A stretch of DNA of 64,000 bases, taken from assembly GCA_947462335.1 (NCBI GenBank), contig OX381710.1, positions 63,421,303 to 63,485,302 of the forward strand. The letters run 5' to 3'. How positions within the stretch are numbered: the stretch's first letter is position 1; the number at the start of each line of letters is the position of its first letter. A model generated the notes under the pieces. That model was not told the origin of the DNA. It made no database searches and worked only from the letters and a program-made list of their open reading frames with translations. Source of the stretch: Harmothoe impar. Its lineage: Eukaryota; Annelida; Polychaeta; Phyllodocida; Polynoidae. The position numbers were made by a program, and so were the translations under genes. Positions 22,241-33,607 of the stretch are shown here, in pieces.

Positions 22241-24085
22241 GAATAGTTTTAGCCTTCTGTGCATACTGAGGACAGCTACATAGCACCAAATGCCTGCTTC
22301 CTTTACGCTGTTATGATGGTTGCTTACTAAAAAGTCATATTAAGGATTTCTGTAATAAAATATGTGCTGCAGTAAATCTTTGCCATGGATTACTCCTCCC
22401 TTTTTTTCAGTATGTTGAAAATTCAGCAATACTTAGTGCTCATGTACCTGAATATCTCTCACCATGTGGCACCTCAGAGAGGTATTACATGGGCATTTTT
22501 ATCACAATATCTTTTCCTTCAATACCTGATTTGCATGAATAATCGAGTAAACACCCTACTTAATCCAATGTAGCTCAGAAGCTTCTCTAGGTAGTTTTCC
22601 AACTAAAGGTTTGAGATTAGTAATTTTGGAAGGTTTGGAAACATCAAATGTTAAGGTGTATATTTACGTTCAACTGACGTAGATGTCTGATTTACATTTA
22701 TCTACCTCATTTAGACATAAATCTACGTAATAAATCTATGTAGATCTACATCAAAAGGCGTAATTTTTCAACTTCAATTGGGTATATATCTTCTCAGTGT
22801 AACACTAGGTGGTAGCAATATCAATTATGGAGAGAATATTACAGCTCTTTAACGAATCTACCATATTCACCGATTTGCAACCAATTAATCCCAGCTGATT
22901 TCTGGTACCTTGCCTCGGGGTTGACTTCTTATTTTCTAAATACATAAAGATAGAGATATTAAATTTTATCAGCAATGGTGCATATCGAAGATGGACATTC
23001 CGAATTGTCAGCATTGTCTCACTTTACATGAGTACATCGTCCTATAAGTAAGTACAATGATTAAAACCTTCAAAGGCTGTATGGGACCTGTGGTACACAG
23101 AGCCAATAATTAAATGTCCACTGTGTACAATGGATAAGCCGGATGATATCCCAGAGGCGACATGAGTGCTGTTCGGAATAGCTTATAAAAACTGTATCGA
23201 GTAAAAAGGCATTTGGTGAAACTACTGCTCGGAGCGGAATGAGAGTTGACATTGTTCACATGAGAACCAGTCTGCGCATGTGTAAAGCGACTAGATTTTC
23301 AAATAAATTTCAGCTGTGGGCTTTGGCTGGGGGATCGCGTGCTGTTTGGGGCAGACTGAACGTCAAAAATGCTTTCAGTTGGGACTGTCTCATTAGGTAA
23401 AGCCCATAATGTCTAGTTAACATGATATTACGTCATTGGCCATGGGACCTAGCAGTCAGGCCCTTGTTATAACAGAAGTTGTAGTAGCTGTAAGAGTCCA
23501 GGGGGTTGTTTGATAATTAAAGAAAAGGAAAAGAAAGTACGTTCTGCTTAAAGTAGATTAAAGATGCTGCCAAGGTGTGTCTCCTACTTTAAGCGCCTCG
23601 ACTGCAGCTTTAAGCACAAATCAAAGGGGTCTAAACTTGATTTCCTATGCAGTGGAAGTAGCAGATAACCCTGAAAAGTAAAAGAAAGAACCCTTAATGT
23701 TAAAAAGCTACATAGCGGGAGTGCACGCGTAAACATTACAATATGGTATGTGATTGCGTTTTAGGCTGCAGCTTTGAGTTCTGTTCATGCTACAGGATCC
23801 TGATGTGTAAAAGGTAATTACAAATGTACAAAGTGTCCACCATGTGGTGTGGCTATCTCACACCGGAACAAATATGTATGTACAATAAATACACGGTCCC
23901 ATTTTGTGAAACAATCAAGTCCATCACCGATGCCATCTATATTTTGTTGTTCTTTCTTCAAACTAAATCGTCTCAAGTTGTTAAAGTGGTTCAGTCTAAC
24001 TACAAGTAGTGACAATTTACACATTTTGTTACTGGACCCAGCATGACCATTGCTAATTACACAGGGAATACTGCATTACTGATAC
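22241..24085. other. Mostly unique non-coding sequence after the repeat array
   Basis: A short stretch near 23205-23260 (TTTGGTGAAACTACTGCTCG...) resembles 18158-18200, so the array's trailing edge may extend here. A segment rich in TAGATCTACGT-like words lies at 22670-22760. No supportable exon or RNA gene was found. Confidence 0.4.
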
Positions 24086-24490
24086 CTTGTGGAACGTCCC
24101 CCTGTGGAAGCTGCAGTCAGTGCAGTTAAAACACAGCCCCACACACCCTGCACAGCTCCCACCCATTTGCAGCCCCCTACTCTATAGCCTCACCCATTCC
24201 CATTATCCAACATGCGAATTGATGCCATACCTCCCCCCATCACATTACATAGGGCCCAGCTGTCAACCACAGTTATCCCCAGCACAACGCTGCATATAGC
24301 TGTGCTGCCTAGCAGAAAAGATGCCCCACACAAGGGTGGTTGGAGTAACCTTTCTGCTTGGCTGCTCACACTGTCCTGAAATGGATCCCCATTGGTTGCA
24401 GTGTAAACAGCCACACAGATGTGATGATTCCTTACCCTCCGCACTGGGCATCCTTTCAGAGTGGCAGTTCCAGCAGCCCGGTCAGAATTC
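24086..24490. repeat. Repeat related to 26390-26560, imperfect palindrome
   Basis: The block TTTCTGCTTGGCTGCTCACACTGTCC...GTGTAAACAGCCACACAGATG at 24345-24425 shares words with the hairpin near 26430-26505 (TTTCTGCCTGGCTGTTCACACTGG). Open frames exist on both strands across it but nothing supports translation. Confidence 0.4.
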
Positions 24491-25218
24491 CCAGTTGTCC
24501 TATATCTGTATCTATCAAAAGGAATCAGCTCTAGGAATCAGCCCCCGCGTGCTATATCATGATTGATTTAATGTCGCTGGGTGTACTGTATCTAAAGTAT
24601 TTGTGGTTTTATTTCCACTGATCTCAATATTGACCGCAGAGGTGTTTGTTTTTAAGTGGGTCACTTTAAACCCGATACTGTGAACAGAAATTGAAACAGG
24701 ATTGTCGGTCAGCTTTCAAAATTTTTTTAAAAAATTCAAAGCCGGGTCAATTGTCCTTGTAAACATAAACATGCAAAATGTTTGACCAATGTCGAAATTG
24801 GGTTTAATGGACGGCTGACTTAATAAATGACTCTATCTGAAATATATAGAAATGTCAAGACAAAATGTCTCCAACAATATAACTAGTATTACCACCCAAC
24901 TGGGTGGTCTTTCAGAACAGTTTCGTCAGTCGTCATAATGAGATTTTCGTCAATTGTGCAATATTTGCAATTGATGAGGGTCTCTAAAAATTATATTTGC
25001 AATATTATTGTATAGATTTCAACACTGAAACACATCTTACTAGTGGTCGTCAAACATGTCTTGTCACGTTAAAATTTGGCCATGACTGCGTCAGCTGTTC
25101 TGAAAGACTCTCCAGGTCTGCAGACCATTGAGAACATATTTATTGAAACACAGTAACACAATTCCCTAACGTCCAGCCGAACCAAGCACTCTATTATATC
25201 ATTGGTAGCATTCACTTG
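24491..25218. other. Non-coding stretch, nothing recognised
   Basis: AT-rich sequence with no repeat or gene that I can support. Confidence 0.4.
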
Positions 25219-25453
25219 GTTAACGCTTTAAGGGCCGCATGGTGTTTTAGTACCTCATGCCATTCATCTGTATGATTCATGAATGCAGCCCTGGCGAGTA
25301 ACTCTCCAGTGCTAGATTCATGTATCATACCGACGTTTTATGTGGGGTCGATACACCCCCAAAGCATTCAGCATGATACATTGCTGCAATCATGCAATAT
25401 GGCGACAAAGGACATCGCATATTAAAGCACCATGTGGACCTTAAAGAGTTAAC
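25219..25453. mobile_element. piggyBac-like MITE, copy 2 (type example)
   Basis: The ends are GTTAACGCTTTAAGGGCCGC (25219 on) and, inverted, GTTAACTCTTTAAGGTCCAC. The match continues about 34 bp inward through CATGGTGYTTTAxTA. TTAA flanks both ends. Inside are hairpin 1 (GAATGCAGCCCTGGCGAGTAACTC and its mirror), the central CGACGTTTTATGTGGGGTCG and hairpin 2. This is the cleanest copy for defining the family. Confidence 0.85.
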
Positions 25454-26389
25454 TAGATACTGGAGCCACACATGAGTAGATCTTGAATTGGAGGATCATC
25501 ACAAGTTATGTTGATGTAGTCAGCCCGGGCTAATAAATATCATTATCTGTCATCTTTGCCGTGGTTTATTTTCAGGCCCGGTGCACATTGGCAGCCAGGC
25601 CTGGGTATCAGTTGTGTCGTGGTCCATCTACATGCAAAAACACGCGTCACGTTGAATATGCATAATACACTCACCATAGGCCGCGTAATACTAGTGTGGC
25701 ATGTGGCTGAAATGGTAGCTGGACGGGGGTTGGAGACTGGGGCTGGGGCATTCTGCGTCAGAGGAGAGCGCAGAAGGCCTCTCTGTGGAGTTCAAATCTC
25801 TATACTATTAACAGAGTCATCACTCACCAAGCTGCTGCTTTGTCTAGACTCAAATCCAATTGCATAAATAGACAAAACCCCAGGCCATTGGCATATGTAC
25901 ATCATACCTCACGAGTTGGAGCTGGACCGAAAGCTGAGTGTGATACGCCCCAGCTTCAATGAATATTATGCATGTGTATGTTGATAAGTGGAGCATTGTG
26001 TTTATTACATGTATGCATGGCAATTATATCTTAAAATGAAGAAAATAAACAAACTTGAAGACCATGAAGAATGGCTACACTATGGGGGCATAGAATACTC
26101 CCATTTAACATAGAGAGTGCCATATACTTGCTGCTATGTAATAAATGAACATACTTTCGGCACCAGTAGATAAAGATGGCTGTATCCGCACAGAGAGGTA
26201 ACTGACCTTGACGGGTGGCGCCATCTGTCACCACAGAACGTGTTTGGGGTAGGGGTGGTGGTGCCGGGTGCTGTAACTCTAGTGGCTGCCAGTAGTGTAG
26301 CTGCAAACATTGTCTTAAATCGGATTCTGAAATTGATGTGACCCTCTTACAATACACCACATTAGCAGGGAGAAGATGCAGGTACATGT
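25454..26389. other. Non-coding stretch, nothing recognised
   Basis: Open frames of about 100 codons occur on both strands (25556-25867 and 26031-26387) but lack domain similarity that I recognise, good splice context or composition unlike their surroundings. Confidence 0.4.
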
Positions 26390-26426
26390 ATGTGAGGAGC
26401 CACGCAGACAGAATGCCTCGTGTCGA

Positions 26427-26507
26427 TCATCCTTTCTGCCTGGCTGTTCACACTGGAACCCATAAGGGCTCCCAGAGTGATGTGAACAGTCATTCAGAAA
26501 GGATGAT
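26427..26507. repeat. Imperfect hairpin of about 80 nt
   Basis: GATCATCCTTTCTG at the left is mirrored by CAGAAAGGATGATC at the right. CTGTTCACACTGGAACCC is opposed by GAGTGATGTGAACAG. It is flanked by degenerate sequence and related to 24345-24425, so it is probably a small palindromic repeat. Confidence 0.6.
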
Positions 26508-26552
26508 CCACACGCCACTGCATGGGGAATCCTTTCTCCATGTATCCACACT

Positions 26553-26690
26553 CATGGTCATTATGATGCATTAATACATCCTCTGTCAGGTCAACTCACC
26601 AGGACTGCATTCAAGCATCATGCCAACCCTCGATGAGGGGCGGGGGGACCTGGTAGGGTCGCCATGATGATGCTTGAATAATGTACTGAC
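26553..26690. mobile_element. piggyBac-like MITE, copy 3 (fragment)
   Basis: It contains ATGATGCATTAATACATC, GGACTGCATTCAAGCATCAT, GCCAACCC and GCATGATG-type words of the family. Recognisable termini are missing. It was truncated or has strongly decayed. Confidence 0.6.
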
Positions 26691-27371
26691 TGTATCCTTG
26701 GTCCTTGGTCTATATCCGATTTTCACCAAATTCTAAAGCCAAACTAAAGATGTCCTAAATAATGTAAAAGTATATTATTCATGGGTATTAAAATGATAGC
26801 CAGTCACAGCAATAGCTCCGAAAGTGGGTGCTATGGAGTCTAACCATCGTCTTTTACGGTGTATTTCAATGGGGGAATAAAATTGTGCACAATTTCATTC
26901 CAAAGTGACCATATATTGGGCATTAAAATCTAATTTTAAAACGATAGGGAACGAGGGGAAATGTAATAGATAGGAAAGGGAGTATGCTATTTGTGAACAG
27001 TCTGACTCATTTTTGGGAAAATTTATTTTTGAGTCCCAACCATCGGATGTACTAACTTTAAACGGTGTAAAGTGCAATACAGCTGTTGACCTTGTAGCAA
27101 GCGTCCAAGAATTTGTTCATCTACATCTTGATATTATTTTGTTCCGCATGTCGTTGAACTGCAAGCACTATATTGTATTCTCTACAGAATGTAATCATCT
27201 CTCAGCCTTGATTGATTTACGGTTGTAGTGAATCTGGGAAAAAAAGGTCCATACAGCAATAACCAGGGGAAATATGATACCCTTTGTCTACCCACACACT
27301 ATGTTCATATTGCTGTTTTTTTTGTGCTATGTAGTACACCGCATATATCTACGGGTACATGTGTATTTAAG
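26691..27371. other. Non-coding stretch, nothing recognised
   Basis: AT-rich, with only short frames and no identifiable repeats. Confidence 0.4.
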
Positions 27372-27372
27372 A

Positions 27373-27610
27373 TAACCCTTGAGGGGGGCCAGATTGTGCA
27401 TGAATATCATAATGCCCTTTGTCGGCATGATGCATTCATACTTGCGGCCCTATTGGGTTAATTCAATGACATGTAGTAAGGGTCTACATGATGCACCAAT
27501 GCAACCGTGGCGAATAGACTCTCCATGGTGGCAGTCATGCATCATGACAAAAAATATGCAGCCTATAAATTGGCATAGGACATCAATGCACCACGGATCC
27601 TTAAGGGTTT
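27373..27610. mobile_element. piggyBac-like MITE, copy 4
   Basis: The left end, ATAACCCTTGAGGGGGGCCA, and the right end, CCACGGATCCTTAAGGG, fit the family termini. The inner words CGGCATGATGCATTCATAC and GGCAGTCATGCATCATGAC are present. The hairpins have accumulated mismatches. Confidence 0.7.
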
Positions 27611-28423
27611 GTGTGAATTGGTAAAAAGAACAATGCTTGACACCGACATCAGAAACGACATTTTATTCATAAATACCACAATTATTAACGTCGACAAAAG
27701 TCGATCTGACAGCAAACACATACAAATACTGTATATCATGCACACAACAATGTGATAAATTAAATCATTTTACAACTTTATACAACCGGTCTGTCAGTGG
27801 GATTAACTAGTCTATATCCCTAGAATATACCCCCAGGTCACCGACCTGAGATCTTTGGTCCTCAGATAATAATTATAATCATCTCTATTATATCTTAATT
27901 CATGTAATATATTAACGTATAATATATACGCTTTACGTTGAATGATAACCCTTTTTTTCTGTATTGATAGCAGACATCTTAATGAATCATCATATTCTGT
28001 GCTCATTTCATACTCTAATATATATATACATATTTATTTCATTATCAATAGACTCCTTATGTAATGATAGATGAAATCATAATAGTATTTCATTTTTCCT
28101 GTGCCCAAAACACTGTGTTTTGTTTATGATACCTCTGTTGTCATGATTCCTACCCTTCTCGGCCATTCATGTATGGTTTAACACCGGGGAGATGGATTTA
28201 CGTCTTGTCGAGTCCTCTCTTTCATTATTCATAGTTAGGATGGTGATCCATGGGAGAGATCGGGGAGGTTTAAAACAACATACTGCATGTACACATGATT
28301 CAACATCAAACTGTAAAGAATAGATCTATTACACGCTCATATACATGTTCATCCTGAGAATACGTCTATGTACACATCCCATTTAGTCAATAACTAATAT
28401 AACCAGCCAACTTCTACTAAAGG
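27611..28423. other. Non-coding stretch, nothing recognised
   Basis: AT-rich sequence with a short TATA run near 28018-28030. No gene is supported. Confidence 0.4.
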
Positions 28424-28683
28424 GTTAACCCTTGGTATGGGCCACAGAGTGTTTAAATGCATTATGCCAGTGGTCGTCACGATACATGAATACAGCCCAG
28501 GCGAGAAACTGATGCACCAGTGCTGCATTCAAGTATGGGTGGGCAGATAAAGGGTTGTTACATTCCAGAAGGGTCAGCATGATGAACAAATTCAGCTCTG
28601 ACGAGTTTGCCATGGCTCTATCCATGCATCATGACGACTAAGGATATAACACACCAAGGCAGTATGCGGTCCATAAGTGGTTA
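28424..28683. mobile_element. piggyBac-like MITE, copy 5
   Basis: TTAA occurs at both ends (GTTAACCCTTGGTATGGGCC at the left, CCATAAGTGGTTAAT at the right). It contains GTCGTCACGATACATGAATA, GTGCTGCATTCAAGTATGG and CCATGCATCATGACGAC. It lies about 1.8 kb downstream of the minus-strand gene's stop codon. Confidence 0.75.
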
Positions 28684-29364
28684 ATTTAGCAATATACTAT
28701 TCATTACATCCCATCTGTGTCTTTCATATACTACGGGTATTTCCTCCCATTCTGGTAGGGAGGAGCATAAAAAGGACCATCAACTATGATGGTTGTATTG
28801 TCATTCTTCTATCATCATTAATAGAGGAAATAAAATTGAACGTAGAAAGCCCATGAAGAGAGTGTGGACTGCCCTTGGTTGTCCATTGCACGGTTTTACT
28901 TGGCATAAACTCACTCTGCAACCACCTGTTGGGGAATATAAGCAGTCCAGACCCCTCCTTGGTCTTTCCTAATAGAACTCACCGTTCTGCATGCACCCAT
29001 AGATATATGCAGTTTGTGCATGTGTTTTATATTGTGTGTATTAAAGGTGTTGGGCGCCTTAGCTACGGCCCTTAGTGACAAATACACGGTAGGCACTTAC
29101 ATACATGACATAGGATAAAAATACATCTTACGGGAGACTGAGAGAGCGGACGAAGATTATTAGAAATGCCATCACTTTAAGTCAGCACAAGGACAAACGG
29201 GCGGGCGGGCAGGCATTTGCTTTCATTATACATACAAAGTACTTACATTGCTGCAGAGCAGAGCTGCTACTAAAACCTATTTCCACTCACTCTTCTTTTC
29301 AGCATAAAAAGTACTCAGGACATTCTCACAATGAAAGAAGGCTCGTGCCTACAGCAGCCAGTTT
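28684..29364. other. Non-coding stretch, nothing recognised
   Basis: No gene is supported. A (GGGC)n patch occurs at 29199-29212. Confidence 0.4.
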
Positions 29365-29596
29365 TAAACCGTTGAGGGCTGTATTGTGCTTTAATGTTCC
29401 ATGCCATTTGGCGTCATGATACATGAAAGAAGCCCTGTATAGTGCATTCATATCTGATGCCGACCGTTCGGGAATGTATTACCCCTATATGGTCGGCATT
29501 AGGCAGCCATGGCGAGTTACTCGCCAGGGCTGCATGCATGATGACAAGGGACACAAGGCATCAAAGAACTATGCGGCCCATAAATTATCAAGGGGT
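29365..29596. mobile_element. piggyBac-like MITE, copy 6
   Basis: The left end is TAAACCGTTGAGGGCTGTAT then TGTGCTTTAATG. The right end is CAAAGAACTATGCGGCCCAT. The second hairpin is nearly perfect: GCAGCCATGGCGAGT then TACTCGCCAGGGCTGC. The centre retains GCCGACCGTTCGGGAATGTA. Confidence 0.8.
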
Positions 29597-30152
29597 AATG
29601 CCTCTTGGCATACATACGTAGATATACTATGGTTCCTATTGTATTAAGCTGTTAAGTTAGGTTCGGTATCATTTCTGTTTTCCCCAAACACTTGCTGTCA
29701 TTTTAATTTAGTTTATACAAATCGCTTTCCAGCAGAAAAAATACAGTGCAAAAACATGAGAAGCGATACAACCGCTTGCGTGTAGTTTTTACAGCAAATT
29801 TTCTCTCTCTTAAATGCTCATCCCATTTGCCACAGTTCCAGCTTCCCAACTCAAAGTTATTGTTGATTTTAGCATTCAAATTAAGCAGTCATGAGGAAAA
29901 GGATTACTGACAGAGTCACTGTATCACTATATTGATCGCTTTCAAGTCTCCATACAACCGAATAGTTCATGTTGAGGCCGAGCAATAAATAAATAAACTA
30001 GCCAACCAAAGAACGTCCTCTATATCTCCTCACGTATAGATTGCCTGTAAGAATATTATTATTATAGCAAATATGTAAAAATATCACATCTATGCAGCAA
30101 CTGGCCAGCGGCAGTTCTCCATCTGTTTCTGGCCATATTGACAGCCCCCTCC
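29597..30152. other. Downstream flank or possible 3' untranslated region of the minus-strand gene
   Basis: No exon or repeat was recognised. If the polyadenylation signal at 30153-30158 is the one used, this stretch lies mostly beyond the transcript end. Confidence 0.35.
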
Positions 30153-30158
30153 TTTATT
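30153..30158 (-). terminator. Candidate polyadenylation signal AATAAA
   Basis: Plus-strand TTTATT is AATAAA on the minus strand, 296 bp beyond the stop codon of the last exon. The position is plausible for a 3' end, but the hexamer is common by chance. Confidence 0.4.
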
Positions 30159-30453
30159 ACGTCCCCAGTATTGACGTATGGATGCCACCGACAAGACAGC
30201 AGCTTCTCTCAGCACCCCAGTTGAAGATGAAACTACTGGGGGTGTTTCACAACGCTGTTATTAGTAACGACAACACATGGCCACCAACGGCGCTTTTTGC
30301 AGCAGAGAGGATTGCACTTTGGTAGTAAGGTCTTAATGAAGCTCGAGATGACTGTAATAAAAGTGCAGTGTAAGAGATGTTGCACGACCCTCAGCGAGCA
30401 GGGCATGGTGCAACAAGGCCCTGTAGACAGTGTGGTGTGTTGGGGGTGCGCTG

Positions 30454-31436
30454 CTAGACCAGCGTCTTCTGTTTAATCACCATACCCTTAAAGAAGGTGT
30501 CGTCTATTGTCTGACACAACTCCTGGGCGTCCACTACCCCACTGTCCTGTGACGTATCTCCGTCTGTGACGTCACGCAACATGTCAGACATGGCGTCACC
30601 ATTGTTAGCCTTGGTGCCGTCAGAAGGCATTGTATGTTGGGTGTCCTGTTGTTGTTGTGGTTGTTGTTGCTGCTGTTGTTGTTGTTGTTGTTGTTGGTAT
30701 TCCTGGAGGTCAAGGTTGGTCTCCTGCACCCCACCCCTGGGGGGTCGTGGAGGCTCAGGGACGCGCACATTGGCGGCCCTCATTGAGAGTGGTCGGCACT
30801 CCAGTGTCGTTTGGTAGTCGTTTTGTTGTGACGGCGGCTCGGGGCTCTCCGATATCGTCCCGTTCTCTGACGGCTGCCCACCGGAAGTCGACGAAGAATC
30901 CATGCCATCGGAACAGTTTGGTCGTGGCGTCCCGAACGTCGTGATTGTCTGCGGGCCGTTGGGCGCCGTCCCGAACGTCGTCGTCGTGTGGGTTCCGTTT
31001 CCGGCGACGACGTGTCGGAGACGCGGGAGGCTGGCGGTGCAGGCGGTGCCCCCTGCAGCTATGGTCGACTTACCGGGGTCCGGCCGACCCCCGACCCCGA
31101 CCCCGTCCCCGCACACCACCCCGCCGCCAGGGTTATTAGGTTGCCGCACGTGGATGCCGGGAGAAAACGTCTTCAGTTCCGTGTATACATGCGGCCGGAT
31201 GTCCGGGCCGCGGCTAACCTGCACCGGATATTGAGCGCCCCCCGGCGATTGGCCGCTTCCGGCGCGCGGTGGCGGCTGCTGAGGGGGGTAGTGCTGCTGG
31301 TGGGGGTGCAGCGGCAGCGGGGCGGGGGGCGGGTTGCTGAGGCCGCCGGGAGGGGGCGGGAAGGGCTGCGCGCTCTCTGTACTGGACACGGACGACCGCT
31401 GGTGGCCCTCCGAGTGACTGTCGCTCTCTGCTTTAT
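30454..31436 (-). CDS. Last coding exon of a minus-strand gene; disordered C-terminal tail with a possible PDZ ligand
   Basis: This 983-bp exon follows an acceptor at 31437-31439 (CTCCTTGTTTGGTTGCAG). It begins with the last two bases of a split Asp codon (phase 1) and runs 326 further codons to TAG at 30454-30456. Its start therefore comes from splicing, not from an ATG. The protein is low in complexity: Ser/Glu/His-rich at first, then Pro-rich (about residues 25-70), Gly/Thr-rich repeats with T-T-F-G-T twice, a Gln run of about 11 plus 4 interrupted by Pro, and an acidic last 60 residues. The final K-T-L-V fits a class I PDZ ligand. No globular domain or membrane segment is seen. The exon is markedly GC- and CpG-rich compared with its flanks. 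In design it resembles the cytoplasmic end of an adhesion receptor; a delta-protocadherin-like tail is the best guess, and Dscam or IgSF9-type receptors remain possible. Confidence 0.85.
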
Positions 31437-31507
31437 CTGCAACCAAACAAGGAGACTATTACCAAGGGAGCCTGCAGTGGACGACCTGATGTTTTTGTAA
31501 CTATACC

Positions 31508-31735
31508 TAGCCCTTCATGGACAGCATAGTGCTTGAATGTCCTTTGTTTATATGATGCATGAATGCAACCCTGGTGAATAAATCGTTGGTTCTGCATTCA
31601 AGCACCATGACGACAGTAGGGGATTGGTATACGTTCACAGAATGGGCATGATGCATTATTGCAGCATTGACGAGTTACTCATTAGGGCTGTATTCATGTA
31701 TCATTATGACAAATGGCACAGCACATTAAAGGGTT
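31508..31735. mobile_element. piggyBac-like MITE, copy 7 (intronic, 72 bp upstream of the last exon)
   Basis: The left end is TAGCCCTTCATGGACAGCAT then AGTGCTTGAATG. The right end is CAGCACATTAAAGGGTTAT. Inside are GCATGAATGCAACCCTGGTG and GGGCTGTATTCATGTATCAT. It sits just outside the last exon's acceptor, in the region where a branch point could lie farther upstream. Confidence 0.75.
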
Positions 31736-33412
31736 ATGTGCAGCAGGTTGGATGAACGAGGGACCGTGCACATGTGAGCTGAATTCTTTAGGACACATTG
31801 GTGTTCTTTACTTGCCCTTATGATATAAAACGGATGCTAGAAATACCGATAATAAGAGAGGGAAGGAGAGCACATAGCAGAACCATGTTAGCAACCTTTC
31901 TATGATTACATAAGCATACACAGACATATATCTATATAAGCCCTCATACCCATATCTTTATTAGTTGCCCCAGCCCTAGCACAATGCCCACTAATAAATT
32001 GCTTCTGGGCTGTAGATATGCACTGTATTGATACATTGGCTGTGATGTGTCGGTAAAAAGGTTGGGGGTGTGTTTGGTGTGTATGTATTGTGCACACGGT
32101 CCAACCTTTTGATCTTTTCCTATAAAGCTTTGTCTGTTTATGTGAAGACAGTGTGTGGGCGCATGCACGTGTGTGAGGAGCAAACCGGAAGTGGCCCTGC
32201 GGCTGCGCGATAATAGGGGACCGGAAGTGGCGCCGTGTGAGGTGCCATCTAGCGGCTAGAGGGTAAAACAACGGCACTGACCGGGATCCCGGAGCTAAAT
32301 CTATTTGTCTTTTTGCGGCCTCACAATCTCATCCAGTCTGGGGTTCTCCCTAACGACGCCCCCGCCCCTAGTTACCACACACACTATAGGGGTGGAACAC
32401 ACTGACTGCAGCGCCAAGGTGGCCGTAACAGTGGCTGAGGTGGGAACTAGTATAAAGATGATACATCTTAGTTGGTTATCACAAATCAGAACACATCTTC
32501 CCATTGCCGTATGTTTATTATGGTGAGGAGCTATAGATCACGTTTGCCAGCAAGATCTGATGCTTTGGGAATAGTCCAGCTGCCTACACAGGCACGGGAC
32601 AAGATGGCCGCCTACATATCCTTCACACTTACAACAAAATAGCCCCCAATTCCCGCAGCCCCCAGAATCACCCCCTCCTCCTAGTTTACACTGCTCAGTG
32701 CACGCCATCGCCGGAAGCAAATTCATTACAAAGCTTTTATCCGCAAATTCTTTGATTTTCATTCCATTTGGGTTTTAGACTTCAAAGGCCAGAGTCCCCT
32801 AGGTTATTGTACCGGCGCATTGCTCATTCCAACTCACAGATGCGCTGCTCTATAATCTGGGCCTGTCCTCGCCCCCCTCACACATTAAGGGTCCTGAAGG
32901 TGCAGCAGCCATTTAGCTAGAGTCGTTTTGCTGGCACTTGTTACGCTGGTTTCTGTAAACCCGCTAGTGCATATTCCCTCAGCTGATTGCCAAATACTCT
33001 AGTCTTTTTTCTCAAACCTCCCCCAAACAGAGGTAAGCAGGAAACTATATTGTGAACTATTGTCAAACTATTGGTTCTTTATTGAGTACCAAACTGAGTA
33101 GCTACTAGTCCTGTGCCTTATCATAAGTGTTTGAATAGATAGCCTCTAGTTTAGTCATGCCCTAGCGGTGCGTGGTCAGTGGTTGAATGGTTTAGTGTGT
33201 GGCCGGTAGGGGAACCTGGAGATGGCGGGAATCCTTAGTGCTGGAATGTGACCGGATGCCGAGGTGGGAGTGCACGGAGGGGAATATTCGGTGTGCAGAG
33301 ACACAACGGTGAGTGGGTGTTGTGTCGTATCATGGGCAGTAAAATTTGATTAGATCTATGATTATAATTCGGTCATCCTGTCTGTGCACCAAAACAAAAA
33401 GTGGATAACTAC
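31736..33412. other. Intronic non-coding stretch
   Basis: This is part of the 16.5-kb intron. Open frames on both strands at 31906-32277 and 32301-32762 show no domain and no convincing splice sites. Nothing else was recognised. Confidence 0.45.
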
Positions 33413-33414
33413 TA

Positions 33415-33605
33415 CCGTATCCGCCTGTTTTAGCGCACCTGCGCTTATATATTTCATCCTTCACTTTGCCCTGCGATTATACAGGACATGCGCTTATTTG
33501 AGATCCAATTTTAGTGCTAAATATAATTTTGGTACACTCTTCCACCCTGCGCTAAAACGGGACATGCGCTAATTTGAGAACCTGCGCTAAAACGGGCGGA
33601 TACGG
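33415..33605. mobile_element. Compact TA-flanked MITE with 23-bp inverted termini
   Basis: The left end is CCGTATCCGCCTGTTTTAGC then GCA, and the right end is its inverted match with one substitution. TA dinucleotides at 33413-33414 and 33606-33607 flank it. An internal motif, GGGACATGCGCT(A/T)ATTTGAGA, occurs twice. At 191 bp with no coding capacity it fits a Tc1/mariner/pogo-type MITE by its TA duplication. The family itself is not one I recognise. Confidence 0.85.
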
Positions 33606-33607
33606 TA

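Noticed and set aside
30566..31500. Plus-strand frames of 104-170 codons opposite the last exon
   Set aside because: They are shadows of a GC-rich minus-strand exon that has a coherent frame, splice acceptor and stop.
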